In this document: positions 35,407 through 44,626 of the stretch, one piece after another
Layout of the letters: the number at the start of each line of letters is the position of its first letter
How positions within the stretch are numbered: the first letter of the stretch is position 1
Assembly (NCBI RefSeq): GCF_018837975.1
Contig: NZ_JAGSOY010000003.1
Location: 1-64,000 of the forward strand
Direction: 5' to 3'
Length of the DNA: 64,000 nucleotides
Source: Zooshikella harenae
Lineage (GTDB): Bacteria; Pseudomonadota; Gammaproteobacteria; Pseudomonadales; Zooshikellaceae
The notes under the pieces: model-generated
What the model was told of the DNA's origin: nothing
Databases searched by the model: none
The model's input: only the letters and a program-made list of their open reading frames with translations
Position numbers and translations under genes: made by a program

Positions 35407-36102
35407 TCAAGGGTCAACTAATAAAGAAAAAGCGGCTATCGCATCAGGGTCGTTAGCTTTAATTTTATTAGCAATGCGATGATGAAAAAAATATTTAAAC
35501 CCATCATGCTGTTGTGCAGGAAACAAGCAAGGGTCTCCTTTTAGCACGGGTGTGGATTTAACTTTATTTTTATCAATAATCATCGCAAAAATCATTCCGT
35601 TGTTGAGTAACTGCCAGCTTATAACTTCTTCCAGGGAAAAAGAGGCGAAATTATCGGTGGTAATAATGGCATGGGTGCCAATACTGTCAGGAATTTCATG
35701 GACGACATCATCTGGACCTTGAAATGCTGTTTTGTAGTACTCAGCAGCAGTTTCCAGCTCGACCACTTTGTGGATAGGGGCTTGATAAAAGATTTCATCA
35801 ATACCCTGGTCATAGTAGCCTTCCCAGTGGCCATTTAACGGATCCCTGAGCTCATCGCAGGCAACAATATCGTTCAGCCAAGGCACTAAGGCCACTACTT
35901 CCCCATTAGTACGTAAGGCCCAACATAGGATCTTCATACTAAACAGCTTATTGGGATTCGCATCATTGCTGTAAAGCATTTCCAAGCCATCAAGCTCGGG
36001 AGACAGGCGAATGATACGTTTAGACTCTTCCGGTGAGATGGGCCTCCGTGTGAACATGTCAATGACATTGTCTGTGCGCTTACGAGCGTGCACGTTACTC
36101 AT
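35407..36102 (-). CDS. Conserved hypothetical protein, 231 residues
   Basis: The family is not named by me, though similar proteins occur in Pseudomonas-type genomes. It is soluble, with no signal peptide. Features: 'RRPISPEESKRIIRLSPELDGLEMLYSND' near the start, 'ILCWALRTNGEVVALVPWLNDIVAC' and 'YKTAFQGPDDVVHEIPDSIGTHAIITTDNFASFSLEEVISWQLLNNG' in the middle. AGAGGGG lies seven bases before the ATG, which fixes the start. It is convergent with tusA, across a stem-loop. No function is proposed. Confidence 0.75.
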   Translation of the reverse strand: MSNVHARKRTDNVIDMFTRRPISPEESKRIIRLSPELDGLEMLYSNDANPNKLFSMKILCWALRTNGEVVALVPWLNDIVACDELRDPLNGHWEGYYDQGIDEIFYQAPIHKVVELETAAEYYKTAFQGPDDVVHEIPDSIGTHAIITTDNFASFSLEEVISWQLLNNGMIFAMIIDKNKVKSTPVLKGDPCLFPAQQHDGFKYFFHHRIANKIKANDPDAIAAFSLLVDP

Positions 36103-36236
36103 AGCTAACCCCTCTCAGTTCGTGGTGTCTAATTATTGTTTTTATATCCGGCCTAACCGACACCACAAAATAGTGACTTCATTTACTAGTATAGTTAGTG
36201 GGTTTTTACCAACGCAAATCTGGATAGTCATTTAAG

Positions 36237-37331
36237 TTATGAAGAGTGTCGTCGAAGGGAGCTTACAGGTATAGCACATTGTTTGAGTATCTGTTTCCAA
36301 TACGCAATATGTCGTGTGGTTTGCTGTTTAAGCGTGGCATGTAGCCCAGTATTATCCGCTACAGTTTTTGCTATGAATTGCTTCATGGCCGGTGGGATAT
36401 TTTCATGAGGTAATGTTTTGAGTAAATGCTGATGAGCTATTTGCCATTGATTTAACTGCTGGCTGAGTTGGGCAAGATAGGGTTGAACCTGTTGTAAGTA
36501 AAACTTCTGTAATACTTGGCTGAGTATACGGGCTTGTGGTGTCGGGCGGTGTTGAGGGCAAATCTGCTGAACAGACACAGCTGTCATCAACTGATTAGCT
36601 TTTTTTAACATGGTATTAGCTAACACGCTAGCACGAATGAGTTCCCCACCAGTTGCGCGTTGTTGAAGTTTTTGCAGGTGTTGATTGAGTTGTTGGCTTA
36701 ACATGTGTACATCTTGTATAGGCGTGTCTCGTTGCTGACTAAAAGTGGTCAGGTAGCTCAGTGCTTGTAGTGTGGGCGTCAGGCTAGGAGGATGGTCAGA
36801 AAGTGGCGGAGTGGCCAGACTGAAGTGATGTAGCATTTCGCTGGAGTTATATAAGGCATTCCAATAAATGGAAGGTAATTGTGCTTGCTTAACCGTCATC
36901 CACTGTCGAAGGGTTTCACGAAGCTCAGCTGAGGTGCTTTCTGGATGTTGGAGGCAGGCTGAGAGTTCTGGAAGTAATTGCCGTTCATAAATAGCTTGCT
37001 GGGTAATGGGCATTACTTTACCCAGTGCACTGTTTCGTTCAGCAATTCGCTGGGTTAGTGAGTGGCAGTGCTTGATCGAAAGAATAGCAAGAAAGTTTAG
37101 CCGAATATCTTGTGGTGTTATCCAGCGCGCTGACCGACTAGGGTATTGCCACCATGTCCAATCAATGTTCAGCGTAGGTGTAGGTTGTTCTAAACCACGA
37201 GCCAAACGAGATAAATAGTTATCGAATTTGGCTGTGGGTGAGTCATTATTGCAGCCCGTTAATAAGAGCAGGTTGCACAGTAATAACAGGGAAAGACACA
37301 CTTGTTGAGCAAGCGGTTGTTTTTCCGTCAC
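36237..37331 (-). CDS. DUF3080-family lipoprotein
   Basis: This 364-residue protein has a lipoprotein signal (lipobox LLTGC, Cys at about residue 27). The body is helical and Gln-rich, with the family-like 'FDNYLSRLARGLEQ', 'PSRSARWITPQDIRLNFLAILSI' and 'CHSLTQRIAERNSALGKVM'. It starts at GTG, sharing one base with the MATE stop (TAGTG), so it is co-translated. The pairing of DUF3080 with MATE recurs in gammaproteobacteria. Its function is unknown and it is probably outer-membrane bound. Confidence 0.85.
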   Translation of the reverse strand: MTEKQPLAQQVCLSLLLLCNLLLLTGCNNDSPTAKFDNYLSRLARGLEQPTPTLNIDWTWWQYPSRSARWITPQDIRLNFLAILSIKHCHSLTQRIAERNSALGKVMPITQQAIYERQLLPELSACLQHPESTSAELRETLRQWMTVKQAQLPSIYWNALYNSSEMLHHFSLATPPLSDHPPSLTPTLQALSYLTTFSQQRDTPIQDVHMLSQQLNQHLQKLQQRATGGELIRASVLANTMLKKANQLMTAVSVQQICPQHRPTPQARILSQVLQKFYLQQVQPYLAQLSQQLNQWQIAHQHLLKTLPHENIPPAMKQFIAKTVADNTGLHATLKQQTTRHIAYWKQILKQCAIPVSSLRRHSS

Positions 37332-38731
37332 TAACTTACCTGATTGGCGGTGGCTATGGGATTCGCAGAGATTATGTGTTGCTGGCTAATATAAACAACT
37401 CGTGCCAATAGCAGGATCGCGGCAGTTGTAAGTCCACAAACTAAGCCAATCCAAAAGCCTGCAGGTCCCATTGCTGGGGTAATTAAATCGGTTAAGCCAA
37501 ACAGATAACCTGTAGGTAGACCTATACCCCAATAAGCAATGATAACGACCATCATGGGTATTTTTGTGTCTTTGTAACCACGCAAAATGCCATTGGCGGC
37601 AACCTGTAAACCATCAGAAAACTGAAACACTGCGGCATACCATAGCAACCCTACCGTTAGCTCAATCACTTTTGCATCGCTGGTGTAAACCTCGGTGAGG
37701 AACTGAGGAAATGCCAACATACAGCTTGCTGAAAAAACGGCATAACCTAGTGCAAGCATAATACCCAGTTGCCCTGATTTTTTTGCGCTATTTGGCTGTT
37801 GAGCCCCTAACCAGTGACCAATACGAATAGTGACGGCCATTGCAATACTAAAGGGCACCATAAAGGCAATCGAAGAAATATTGATGGCAATCTGGTGGCT
37901 AGCCACAATTTCTGCGCCCAGGCGCCCCAGCAATAGGCTAACCACAGAGAAGATACTGGCTTCGGCAAAGATGGAAATTCCCATAGGCACGCCTAGTGCG
38001 AGTAGCTCTTTGATCTTGCCAAGCTGGGGGCGTGACCAGTGACGAAAGAGCCCAAAATGCTTAAGCGATGGGGCTAAGTGTGTGTAAATAGCAATCAACA
38101 GCATCATTGTTGTTGCTACAGTGGCTGTCGCCCAGCCACAACCCACAGCGCCTAAAGCAGGGAAGCCAAACTTACCGTACATGAATATATAGTTAGCGGG
38201 AATATTCAGCATTAAACCAACCAGCATAAATATCATACCAGGCTTGGTTTTCCCTACACCTTCACAGTAGCTGGTAAATACATTAAATAAGCTTAAGGCT
38301 GGCATACCAAAAGCAAGTGCTGTTAAATATTGGCTGGAAAGAGGAATGATGTCAGGGTCAACATCAAGCCAAATTAATAGTGGTTTAATATTTGCCAATA
38401 AAATAGCTAATAACAAACCGCAGCCCAGACCAATCCAAAGTCCTTGCTGACCATAGCTACCTATTTCATCATTACGGTTGGCACCAAACAGGTGAGCGAC
38501 AGTAGGTGTCAATGCCATATAGGTGCCTTTGGCAAGTAGATAAAGTGGTACCCAAACACCTGCACCAATAGCAACACCTGCCAGATCTAGAGCACCAAGC
38601 TGACCAGCCATAATAGTATCGGTTAACCCCATACCAGAAGCCGCCAGTTGGGTAATAATAATCGGGTAAGCCAAGTGCAGAATATGCCTTGCTTCCTGAA
38701 GTATCCCTTTGCTCATGAAACTCCTACTCAT
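37331..38731 (-). CDS. MATE-family multidrug efflux transporter
   Basis: This 466-residue inner membrane antiporter has twelve predicted helices. 'LAYPIIITQLAASGMGLTDTIMAGQLG' at the start and the matching half later (LLALGVPMGISIFAEASIFSVVSLLLGRLG) show the two-fold MATE repeat (NorM/DinF-like). Expected substrates are cationic drugs, driven by Na+ or H+. It starts the two-gene operon with the DUF3080 lipoprotein. The start fits family alignments (residue 1 about 17 before the first helix). Confidence 0.93.
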   Translation of the reverse strand: MSRSFMSKGILQEARHILHLAYPIIITQLAASGMGLTDTIMAGQLGALDLAGVAIGAGVWVPLYLLAKGTYMALTPTVAHLFGANRNDEIGSYGQQGLWIGLGCGLLLAILLANIKPLLIWLDVDPDIIPLSSQYLTALAFGMPALSLFNVFTSYCEGVGKTKPGMIFMLVGLMLNIPANYIFMYGKFGFPALGAVGCGWATATVATTMMLLIAIYTHLAPSLKHFGLFRHWSRPQLGKIKELLALGVPMGISIFAEASIFSVVSLLLGRLGAEIVASHQIAINISSIAFMVPFSIAMAVTIRIGHWLGAQQPNSAKKSGQLGIMLALGYAVFSASCMLAFPQFLTEVYTSDAKVIELTVGLLWYAAVFQFSDGLQVAANGILRGYKDTKIPMMVVIIAYWGIGLPTGYLFGLTDLITPAMGPAGFWIGLVCGLTTAAILLLARVVYISQQHIISANPIATANQVS

Positions 38732-38967
38732 AAACTACGTGAAGCGATATATCTCGGTAGCGGCCATAATAGAGAGGCAGAGAACATTGCCAGAAATGGT
38801 ATGTTGCGTAATGGTGGCCGGCTAAGGATAACGTAAGAAGCGCGTAAAAATGTAGAGCGGGTATTGTATCATTTTTTAAAAGAAAGCCCAGTTTTTAACA
38901 CCAGCAAAGTAAAAGGAAAACAGCTGTTGAGAGTGGCCTCAACCCTCATTTTATAAGGGATAAATAA

Positions 38968-39513
38968 TTAACAGTGCTTTGGTGAAAATAACGCCAAATT
39001 AATTGTTTTTTCTGTTTGATAAAATTGACTGAGTGCTTGCCGAAACTTTTCTGCTCGCACAGGTAATCCCTGATGAGCATAAGCTTTAACTTGTTGGTAA
39101 ATGGCATCTTTAAAGGGCTGAGGATTAATAGCCTCATTATTTAAATTATCAATACTTACCTTAAATAGATAACCCGCAGCTACTGATAAAATCCACTCTA
39201 CAGCTTGGGGGTTGACTTCTACTTTCTCGAAAAGCTGCTGTTGGGCTTTGGTTCTCCCATCAGGTTCATACCAGTAGCCATAATCAACCAGCTGTCGTCG
39301 CTGGTTTCCAGCAATAAACCAGTGTGCGCATTCATGTAAGGCACTGCTGAAATAACCATGGGCAAAATAAATCCCGTGGTAAGGGCATTGGTCACTGGCT
39401 GGTAAGTAAATAGGCTCATCATCACCTTTGATTAGATAAGTGTTATGCGTTTCAGCAAAACACTGATTGAACAGGTTAATGAGGTCTTGGTAATGATGCT
39501 GAGTACAGCTCAA
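38968..39513 (-). CDS. epmC: Elongation factor P hydroxylase EpmC
   Basis: This 181-residue iron enzyme hydroxylates the beta-lysyl-lysine of EF-P. The HExxH-like site is HECAHWFIAGNQRR, with 'YFAHGYFSSALHECAHW', 'LVDYGYWYEPDGRT' and 'NPQAVEWILSVAAGY' all typical. The start is a TTG seven bases after GGAG; no in-frame ATG is near, and the family alignment agrees. EpmA and EpmB are not in the window. It is monocistronic by appearance. Confidence 0.94.
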   Translation of the reverse strand: MSCTQHHYQDLINLFNQCFAETHNTYLIKGDDEPIYLPASDQCPYHGIYFAHGYFSSALHECAHWFIAGNQRRQLVDYGYWYEPDGRTKAQQQLFEKVEVNPQAVEWILSVAAGYLFKVSIDNLNNEAINPQPFKDAIYQQVKAYAHQGLPVRAEKFRQALSQFYQTEKTINLALFSPKHC

Positions 39514-39950
39514 GTTTTTTCTCCAGCGGCCAACGAATGACTAAAGGCAAGATAAGTCAGTAATAAGCGCAATGATTATAAGTGAATGGAAAAATATCAT
39601 CAAAATGTCATGGCGGTTTGGCAAGGGGCTACGTATTCTTTAACTGATACACCACGTTGTTGTTTGCTGCGTTGACAGGGGGGGAATTAACGGGAGACGA
39701 AATATTATCTTTCATGGTTTTCCGTTGAGTGTCACTTTTTAAAGGTATCAATAATCAACCCGTAAGGAGCGTAGGCATTTCCTGCTTGTCTAATCCTAAC
39801 CGATTGTTGGAGATGGACCTTGTCTTTAGGTAGGAAGGCACTTTGAGAATATGTTTTATGTGCTTCACAGTTAAAACGTGATTTAATTTATGTTTTTCAG
39901 TGTCTATAATCTGCGGTCATTGTTGTTGATAAAAATAGAAAGAGCGCATT
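39514..39950. other. Intergenic region upstream of the TIGR02449-like gene
   Basis: These 437 bases between divergent genes must hold the promoter(s). I see no repeat or small gene. In related genomes zapA and 6S RNA lie near this gene, but I cannot find a 6S-like structure here. Confidence 0.4.
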
Positions 39951-40160
39951 ATGTCGAATGATCATTTAGCCAAGTTAGAAGAAAAAGTACAACATGTGAT
40001 TGATACTGTTGGTATCCAAAAAATGGAGCTGGAAGAGCTACGTGAGCAAAAGTCCAGATTAGAGGATGAAAATGCCACGTTACGGGAAGAACTAGCCAAT
40101 TGGAGCGACCGTTTAGGTAGTTTGCTGGGACGTCTTGAAGGTGTTGCAGAAGAAGTCTGA
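39951..40160 (+). CDS. Short coiled-coil protein (TIGR02449/ZapB-like)
   Basis: This 69-residue protein is one long coiled coil (KLEEKVQHVIDTVGIQKMELEELREQKSRLEDENATLREELANW), ending 'LGSLLGRLEGVAEEV'. It resembles the TIGR02449 family, often next to the division gene zapA, and resembles ZapB in form. Here zapA is missing from the neighbourhood. A cell-division role is inference only. Confidence 0.8.
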   Translation: MSNDHLAKLEEKVQHVIDTVGIQKMELEELREQKSRLEDENATLREELANWSDRLGSLLGRLEGVAEEV

Positions 40161-40297
40161 GCGACTACACAGCAGAGGTAAGTTCTGGCTAAACGGATTA
40201 TGTTGTCTTTTGCGTTAATGCGATGCCAGCATGATGGAAAGTGAGGGTATTAATTTGCAACTTGAGTGGTTAGCAAATTTGTCTTGCATTTCTATAC

Positions 40298-40329
40298 ACA
40301 TGTTAGGTAGTGGTGACTGCCTAACATGT
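40298..40329. repeat. Perfect inverted repeat downstream of the first chemoreceptor
   Basis: The arms ACATGTTAGG and CCTAACATGT are exact complements around a 12-base loop, about 55 bases past the chemoreceptor stop on the minus strand. There is no T-run next to it, so its role is open (terminator, protein site or mRNA 3' stabiliser). Confidence 0.5.
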
Positions 40330-40382
40330 TTATGCCTCTCCTGAATTATTTGATGGTATATTGTGTGGGGATATTCAGGTGA

Positions 40383-42506
40383 TTAAAATTTAAAGCGGTT
40401 TATTTTTCCACTTAACTCATCTGAAAGGTGACTTAATTGCTCACTTTGCCTGCTTGAGTTGTCAGCGCCTTCTGCCACTTCACCTGCCACATCACTAATG
40501 GTGGTGACATTTTTAGTAATATCCTCAGAAACGGCATGCTGTTGCTCAGCAGCACTGGCAATTTGTGTTGCCATATCATTAATACGACTGATGGCGTGAA
40601 CAACTTCTTCTAATCGTTTGGCTGCTTGTTGCGACTGTTCAACGGAAGTATGTGTCATTTCACTGCCCCGACTCATTGTTTGAACGGCTTGTTCAGTGCG
40701 ATCTTGAAGGGCATTGATGGTTTGACGAATTTCATCTGTTGAATTTTGAGTCCGGCTTGCTAGAGTTCTGACTTCATCGGCCACTACAGCAAACCCTCGT
40801 CCCTGTTCGCCTGCTCGGGCTGCTTCAATGGCTGCATTTAATGCCAGTAAATTCGTTTGTTCAGCAATAGAAATAATCACATCTAATATACTGCTAATAT
40901 TTTCGCTATCTTCTTTTAGTTGCTCAATAACACTCACTGCATGAGCTACTTCATCAGATAACTGTTGTATGGTTGACGCGCTACGATTAACAATATCCTG
41001 GCCTTCTAATACCGATTCATTAGCCGCTCCAGCAGACTGTGCTGTTTCTGCTGCATTATTAGCGACTTCATTAGCGGCACATGACATTTCATTAATTGCG
41101 GTGGCTACTTGATCAATTTCAGCACGTTGTCTTTGGACGCCATTACTGGTCTCTTGAGCAATTTGAGAGCTTTGCGCAGCAGAGTCATCTACTTGATCGA
41201 TAGTTTGTGCAACATCCTTCACCATGTTCTGAATTTTTTCAATAAACAGGTTAACACGGCTTGCTAAACTCCCCACTTCATCACGACGGTCTATTTCAAT
41301 TCGGCGGGTTAAATCACCATCACGTTCTGCCAGATCATCTACCAGGCTAACAACTTCTTTTAGTGGTTTGGATATTGATGCAGCAACTCGCCATAACACC
41401 AGTAACGCTAAAGCGGTGATAAGAGATCCTGTAATCAGCTGTCCAACCAGGCTTTCGTTAAATTGCTTCGAAACTTGTGCAGACATGGCTTGAACATCGG
41501 CAAAGGCGACATTTTTGGGAACAGAAATAACCAATGCCCACGGTGTTTTGGATTGGCCTACCGTAAAAATGGCGGTACTGGTAATAAGCTCCTCATTCTC
41601 TGTAACAACACTGTTTCCTTGTCGAATAGCATCCATAACAGATTTCCACTCGCTCATAGTTGCTACAGGCTTACCGATTAGAGATGGATCACCTGTATTA
41701 GCCACCATCACCCCGTTAAAACTGATCAATGCAACGCTGCCACTGCCTTCATACAATTGCGTATTAATTTCTGTGCTAATTTCTTGTAGAAAATTGAGTG
41801 AGTAATCAATACCTGTTATACCAAGAAATTTCCCATTACTACTGATGGGTACAACAAAAGATGAAAGTAAAGTCATTACACCCTGGATATCATAAGCTGC
41901 GGGGTCGATGATGCATTCATTTGACGTTTCTTTTGGACATAAATAGTACTCGCTTTCTCTAATTCCTGTTGCAGTCTTTTTACTTGAGTAGAGACTCATA
42001 AGTGGACGGCCATCAACTTTTCCTGAAGCACTTCGGTTCCAATAAATTGCGAACTGGCCTGACGAAGGCATAGAGTGTATATATTCACCATTCTGATACA
42101 TGACATCATTGGCATCAAAAGCATTTGCTTCCCAACCAGTATAAGTACCTAAAAAGTCACTATTAGCCTCAATTAAATGTTTTGCCATACCACTGACAAT
42201 TTCACGACTATTCGCAACTTGTACAGGAGCCCCACTTTGATAATAAGCTTGTAGATTTTGCGCAAAGGTTCTGGCTGCGGTCATGGCCTTTTCCAAACGA
42301 CGTTGCATGCGCTGTGCTTTGCCTGAGGTGAGCGATGAGAGACTTTCCTTGATTTTGTCGGACATGAGGGTTTGTGAAGTTTCGCTGACATAACGCTGGG
42401 TGTTTAGTGAGGAGTACAATGCGTAGCCCACGACGGCAAATAGCGAAATAACCAGGCAAATGCTTGTATAAACTAGGATACTTGTTTGAACTGAGCGAAA
42501 CTGCAT
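40383..42506 (-). CDS. Methyl-accepting chemotaxis protein with Cache-type sensor
   Basis: This 707-residue transmembrane receptor has an N-terminal helix (about 10-32), a large periplasmic dCache-like domain (about 50-350) and a second helix (about 356-376). A HAMP domain follows ([23 protein letters not shown]), then the signalling hairpin '[33 protein letters not shown]'. It would report ligand binding to CheA/CheW. No che genes lie near. The gene is isolated and divergent from aceK. Confidence 0.95.
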   Translation of the reverse strand: MQFRSVQTSILVYTSICLVISLFAVVGYALYSSLNTQRYVSETSQTLMSDKIKESLSSLTSGKAQRMQRRLEKAMTAARTFAQNLQAYYQSGAPVQVANSREIVSGMAKHLIEANSDFLGTYTGWEANAFDANDVMYQNGEYIHSMPSSGQFAIYWNRSASGKVDGRPLMSLYSSKKTATGIRESEYYLCPKETSNECIIDPAAYDIQGVMTLLSSFVVPISSNGKFLGITGIDYSLNFLQEISTEINTQLYEGSGSVALISFNGVMVANTGDPSLIGKPVATMSEWKSVMDAIRQGNSVVTENEELITSTAIFTVGQSKTPWALVISVPKNVAFADVQAMSAQVSKQFNESLVGQLITGSLITALALLVLWRVAASISKPLKEVVSLVDDLAERDGDLTRRIEIDRRDEVGSLASRVNLFIEKIQNMVKDVAQTIDQVDDSAAQSSQIAQETSNGVQRQRAEIDQVATAINEMSCAANEVANNAAETAQSAGAANESVLEGQDIVNRSASTIQQLSDEVAHAVSVIEQLKEDSENISSILDVIISIAEQTNLLALNAAIEAARAGEQGRGFAVVADEVRTLASRTQNSTDEIRQTINALQDRTEQAVQTMSRGSEMTHTSVEQSQQAAKRLEEVVHAISRINDMATQIASAAEQQHAVSEDITKNVTTISDVAGEVAEGADNSSRQSEQLSHLSDELSGKINRFKF

Positions 42507-42758
42507 ACTGACGGCTCCACATCATTAATTATGATTTGTACCTTTGATGACACAATGCTTTGTTGTGTTCTTTTTTGAAAATTATTGATTGCACGTATAA
42601 AAAAATATAAATAAGGGTACAGTTTTTCATTATGGCAGAAGATTTATAAAACCACCTAAAAATACTTACCTAAGGGCATATGATGGTTACTTGAATTATT
42701 CTCCAAAAATAATAAATTGGGTTTGAATTAATAATTACTATAAATACAGGGAAATAAA

Positions 42759-44513
42759 ATGAGCAATCAATGGGGTCAGTGTATCGCATCATCCGTGCTT
42801 GAAGGTTTTGCAAACTATCGATCAACATTTACTTATATTACTTTAGGCGCAAAGAAGCGTTTTGAGTCCGCCTGTTGGCTTGATGTACAACAAGCCTCTA
42901 TGGATCGTATTAACCTTTATGATGATGCTGTAGCTGCTGTGACAGACTGTTTGACACAGGAAGTCGCTCAAGGGTATACACAGCTCAGTATATGGAAAGA
43001 TGCTAAACGTTTTTATGCCGAATTAGTGCGTAGTCGAACAGATGGGGAGTTGGCCGAAACATTTTTTAATTCGATTTTTTGTCGTATTTTTCGTCACTAC
43101 GAAATAAAACCAGAGAATTTATTTGTTTTTTCTACCCAACCAAAGGTTAAAGCCGCTGATGAAGCCTCAATTATTATTAGCTATCGTCCGGCATTTGGCT
43201 TGGTGAAAATGGTTGACAGGATTCTGATGGATTTTAGTTTCGCTATTCCTTATGCAGATCGACGTCAGGATGTGGTCAATATTATTCGTACTGCTCAGCA
43301 CCAGTTGGGATTTGTCTTTGCGGATAGCAAAGACATGGAAATTGATATCATTCGTTCAGTATTTTTTCGTAATAAAGCGGCATATCTGGTGGGAAGAGTT
43401 CGAATTCGAGAAGATACCAAACCTTTTATTATTGCGTTGATGAATAATGAGAAGGGAGGGATATACGTTGATGCATTGATTACTGATCCTGATGAGGTCA
43501 GTATTATTTTTAGTTTTACCCGTTCTTATTTTATGGTTGATGCGCCAGTACCTGCTGCTTTTATCGCATTTTTGCAAGACCTTTTACCCTGGAAACAACG
43601 CTATGAATTATATAATTCAATCGGTTTTTATAAGCACGGTAAAACAGAGTTTTATAGAGACTTTGTTCAGCATTTAGATAAAACAGATGATCAATTTGTC
43701 ATTGCTCCAGGTGTAAGAGGAATGGTGATGATTGCATTCACGCTGCCTTCTAGTCAGACGGTCTTTAAAGTCATTAAGGATAATATTGCACCACAAAAAG
43801 AAGTGAATAAGGAAACGGTTAAAAAGAAATATTATTTAGTCAAAATGCATGACCGTGTTGGACGTATGGCAGACACTCAAGAATTTTCTCACTTTGTTTT
43901 TCCAACAGATCGTTTTCACCCAGAGTTATTAGCGGAGTTATTGGCTGATGCGCCTTCTGTGGTTCGGGTTGTTGATGACTTGGTCATTATTGATCATCTG
44001 TATACGGAACGGCGGATGATACCCTTAAATTTATACATAAAAGATGCCACTGAACAACAGTTAGATGCTGTTTTGGATGATTTTGGTAATGCGATAAAGC
44101 AACTTGCAGCAGCCAATATTTTCCCTGGTGATATGTTGTTGAAAAATTTTGGTGTTACCCGACATGGGCGCATTGTTTTTTATGATTATGATGAAATTTG
44201 TTACTTAACTGAGTGTAACTTTCGTCGAATACCCCCGCCACGCTTTCCTGAAGATGAGATGGCTGCTGAGCCTTGGTATTCAGTTGGGGTTAATGATGTT
44301 TTTCCTGAAGAGTTTGCCATTTTTATTTTTGCAGATACACGAATTCGTAAGTGTTTTACTGAGCTGCATGGTGATCTGTTTGATGCAAGTTACTGGCAAC
44401 GTATTCAGCAAGTCATACGTGAAAAAGAGGTTGTGGATGTATTTCCTTATCGGCGAAAGCGGCGTTTAGCTCGACGAATGGGTGAACCAAGGATTCAGGC
44501 ACGAGAGGAGTAG
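42759..44513 (+). CDS. aceK: Isocitrate dehydrogenase kinase/phosphatase
   Basis: This 584-residue bifunctional enzyme phosphorylates and dephosphorylates isocitrate dehydrogenase, switching carbon between the TCA cycle and glyoxylate bypass. The start 'SSVLEGFANYRSTFTYITLGAKKRFE', the middle 'FAPGVRGMVMIAFTLPS'-type ATP-binding part (as IAPGVRGMVMIAF) and 'FYDYDEICYLTECNFR' are clear AceK hallmarks. AGGGA precedes the ATG. aceA and aceB are not in the window, so it stands apart from the usual aceBAK operon. Confidence 0.97.
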   Translation: MSNQWGQCIASSVLEGFANYRSTFTYITLGAKKRFESACWLDVQQASMDRINLYDDAVAAVTDCLTQEVAQGYTQLSIWKDAKRFYAELVRSRTDGELAETFFNSIFCRIFRHYEIKPENLFVFSTQPKVKAADEASIIISYRPAFGLVKMVDRILMDFSFAIPYADRRQDVVNIIRTAQHQLGFVFADSKDMEIDIIRSVFFRNKAAYLVGRVRIREDTKPFIIALMNNEKGGIYVDALITDPDEVSIIFSFTRSYFMVDAPVPAAFIAFLQDLLPWKQRYELYNSIGFYKHGKTEFYRDFVQHLDKTDDQFVIAPGVRGMVMIAFTLPSSQTVFKVIKDNIAPQKEVNKETVKKKYYLVKMHDRVGRMADTQEFSHFVFPTDRFHPELLAELLADAPSVVRVVDDLVIIDHLYTERRMIPLNLYIKDATEQQLDAVLDDFGNAIKQLAAANIFPGDMLLKNFGVTRHGRIVFYDYDEICYLTECNFRRIPPPRFPEDEMAAEPWYSVGVNDVFPEEFAIFIFADTRIRKCFTELHGDLFDASYWQRIQQVIREKEVVDVFPYRRKRRLARRMGEPRIQAREE

Positions 44514-44626
44514 AGCAAGATAGTATTCAAAAATGCTTAATAATTACGATTCACTGTAGTCTCAATGAAGCAGCTAAACTTAATAACAACTATATTTGTA
44601 TGGCTGTTTGATTGAGATGTGAGGTT

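Noticed and set aside
39514-40380. 6S RNA or zapA near the TIGR02449-like gene
   Set aside because: Related genomes keep these together, but I find no zapA frame or 6S-like long hairpin here.
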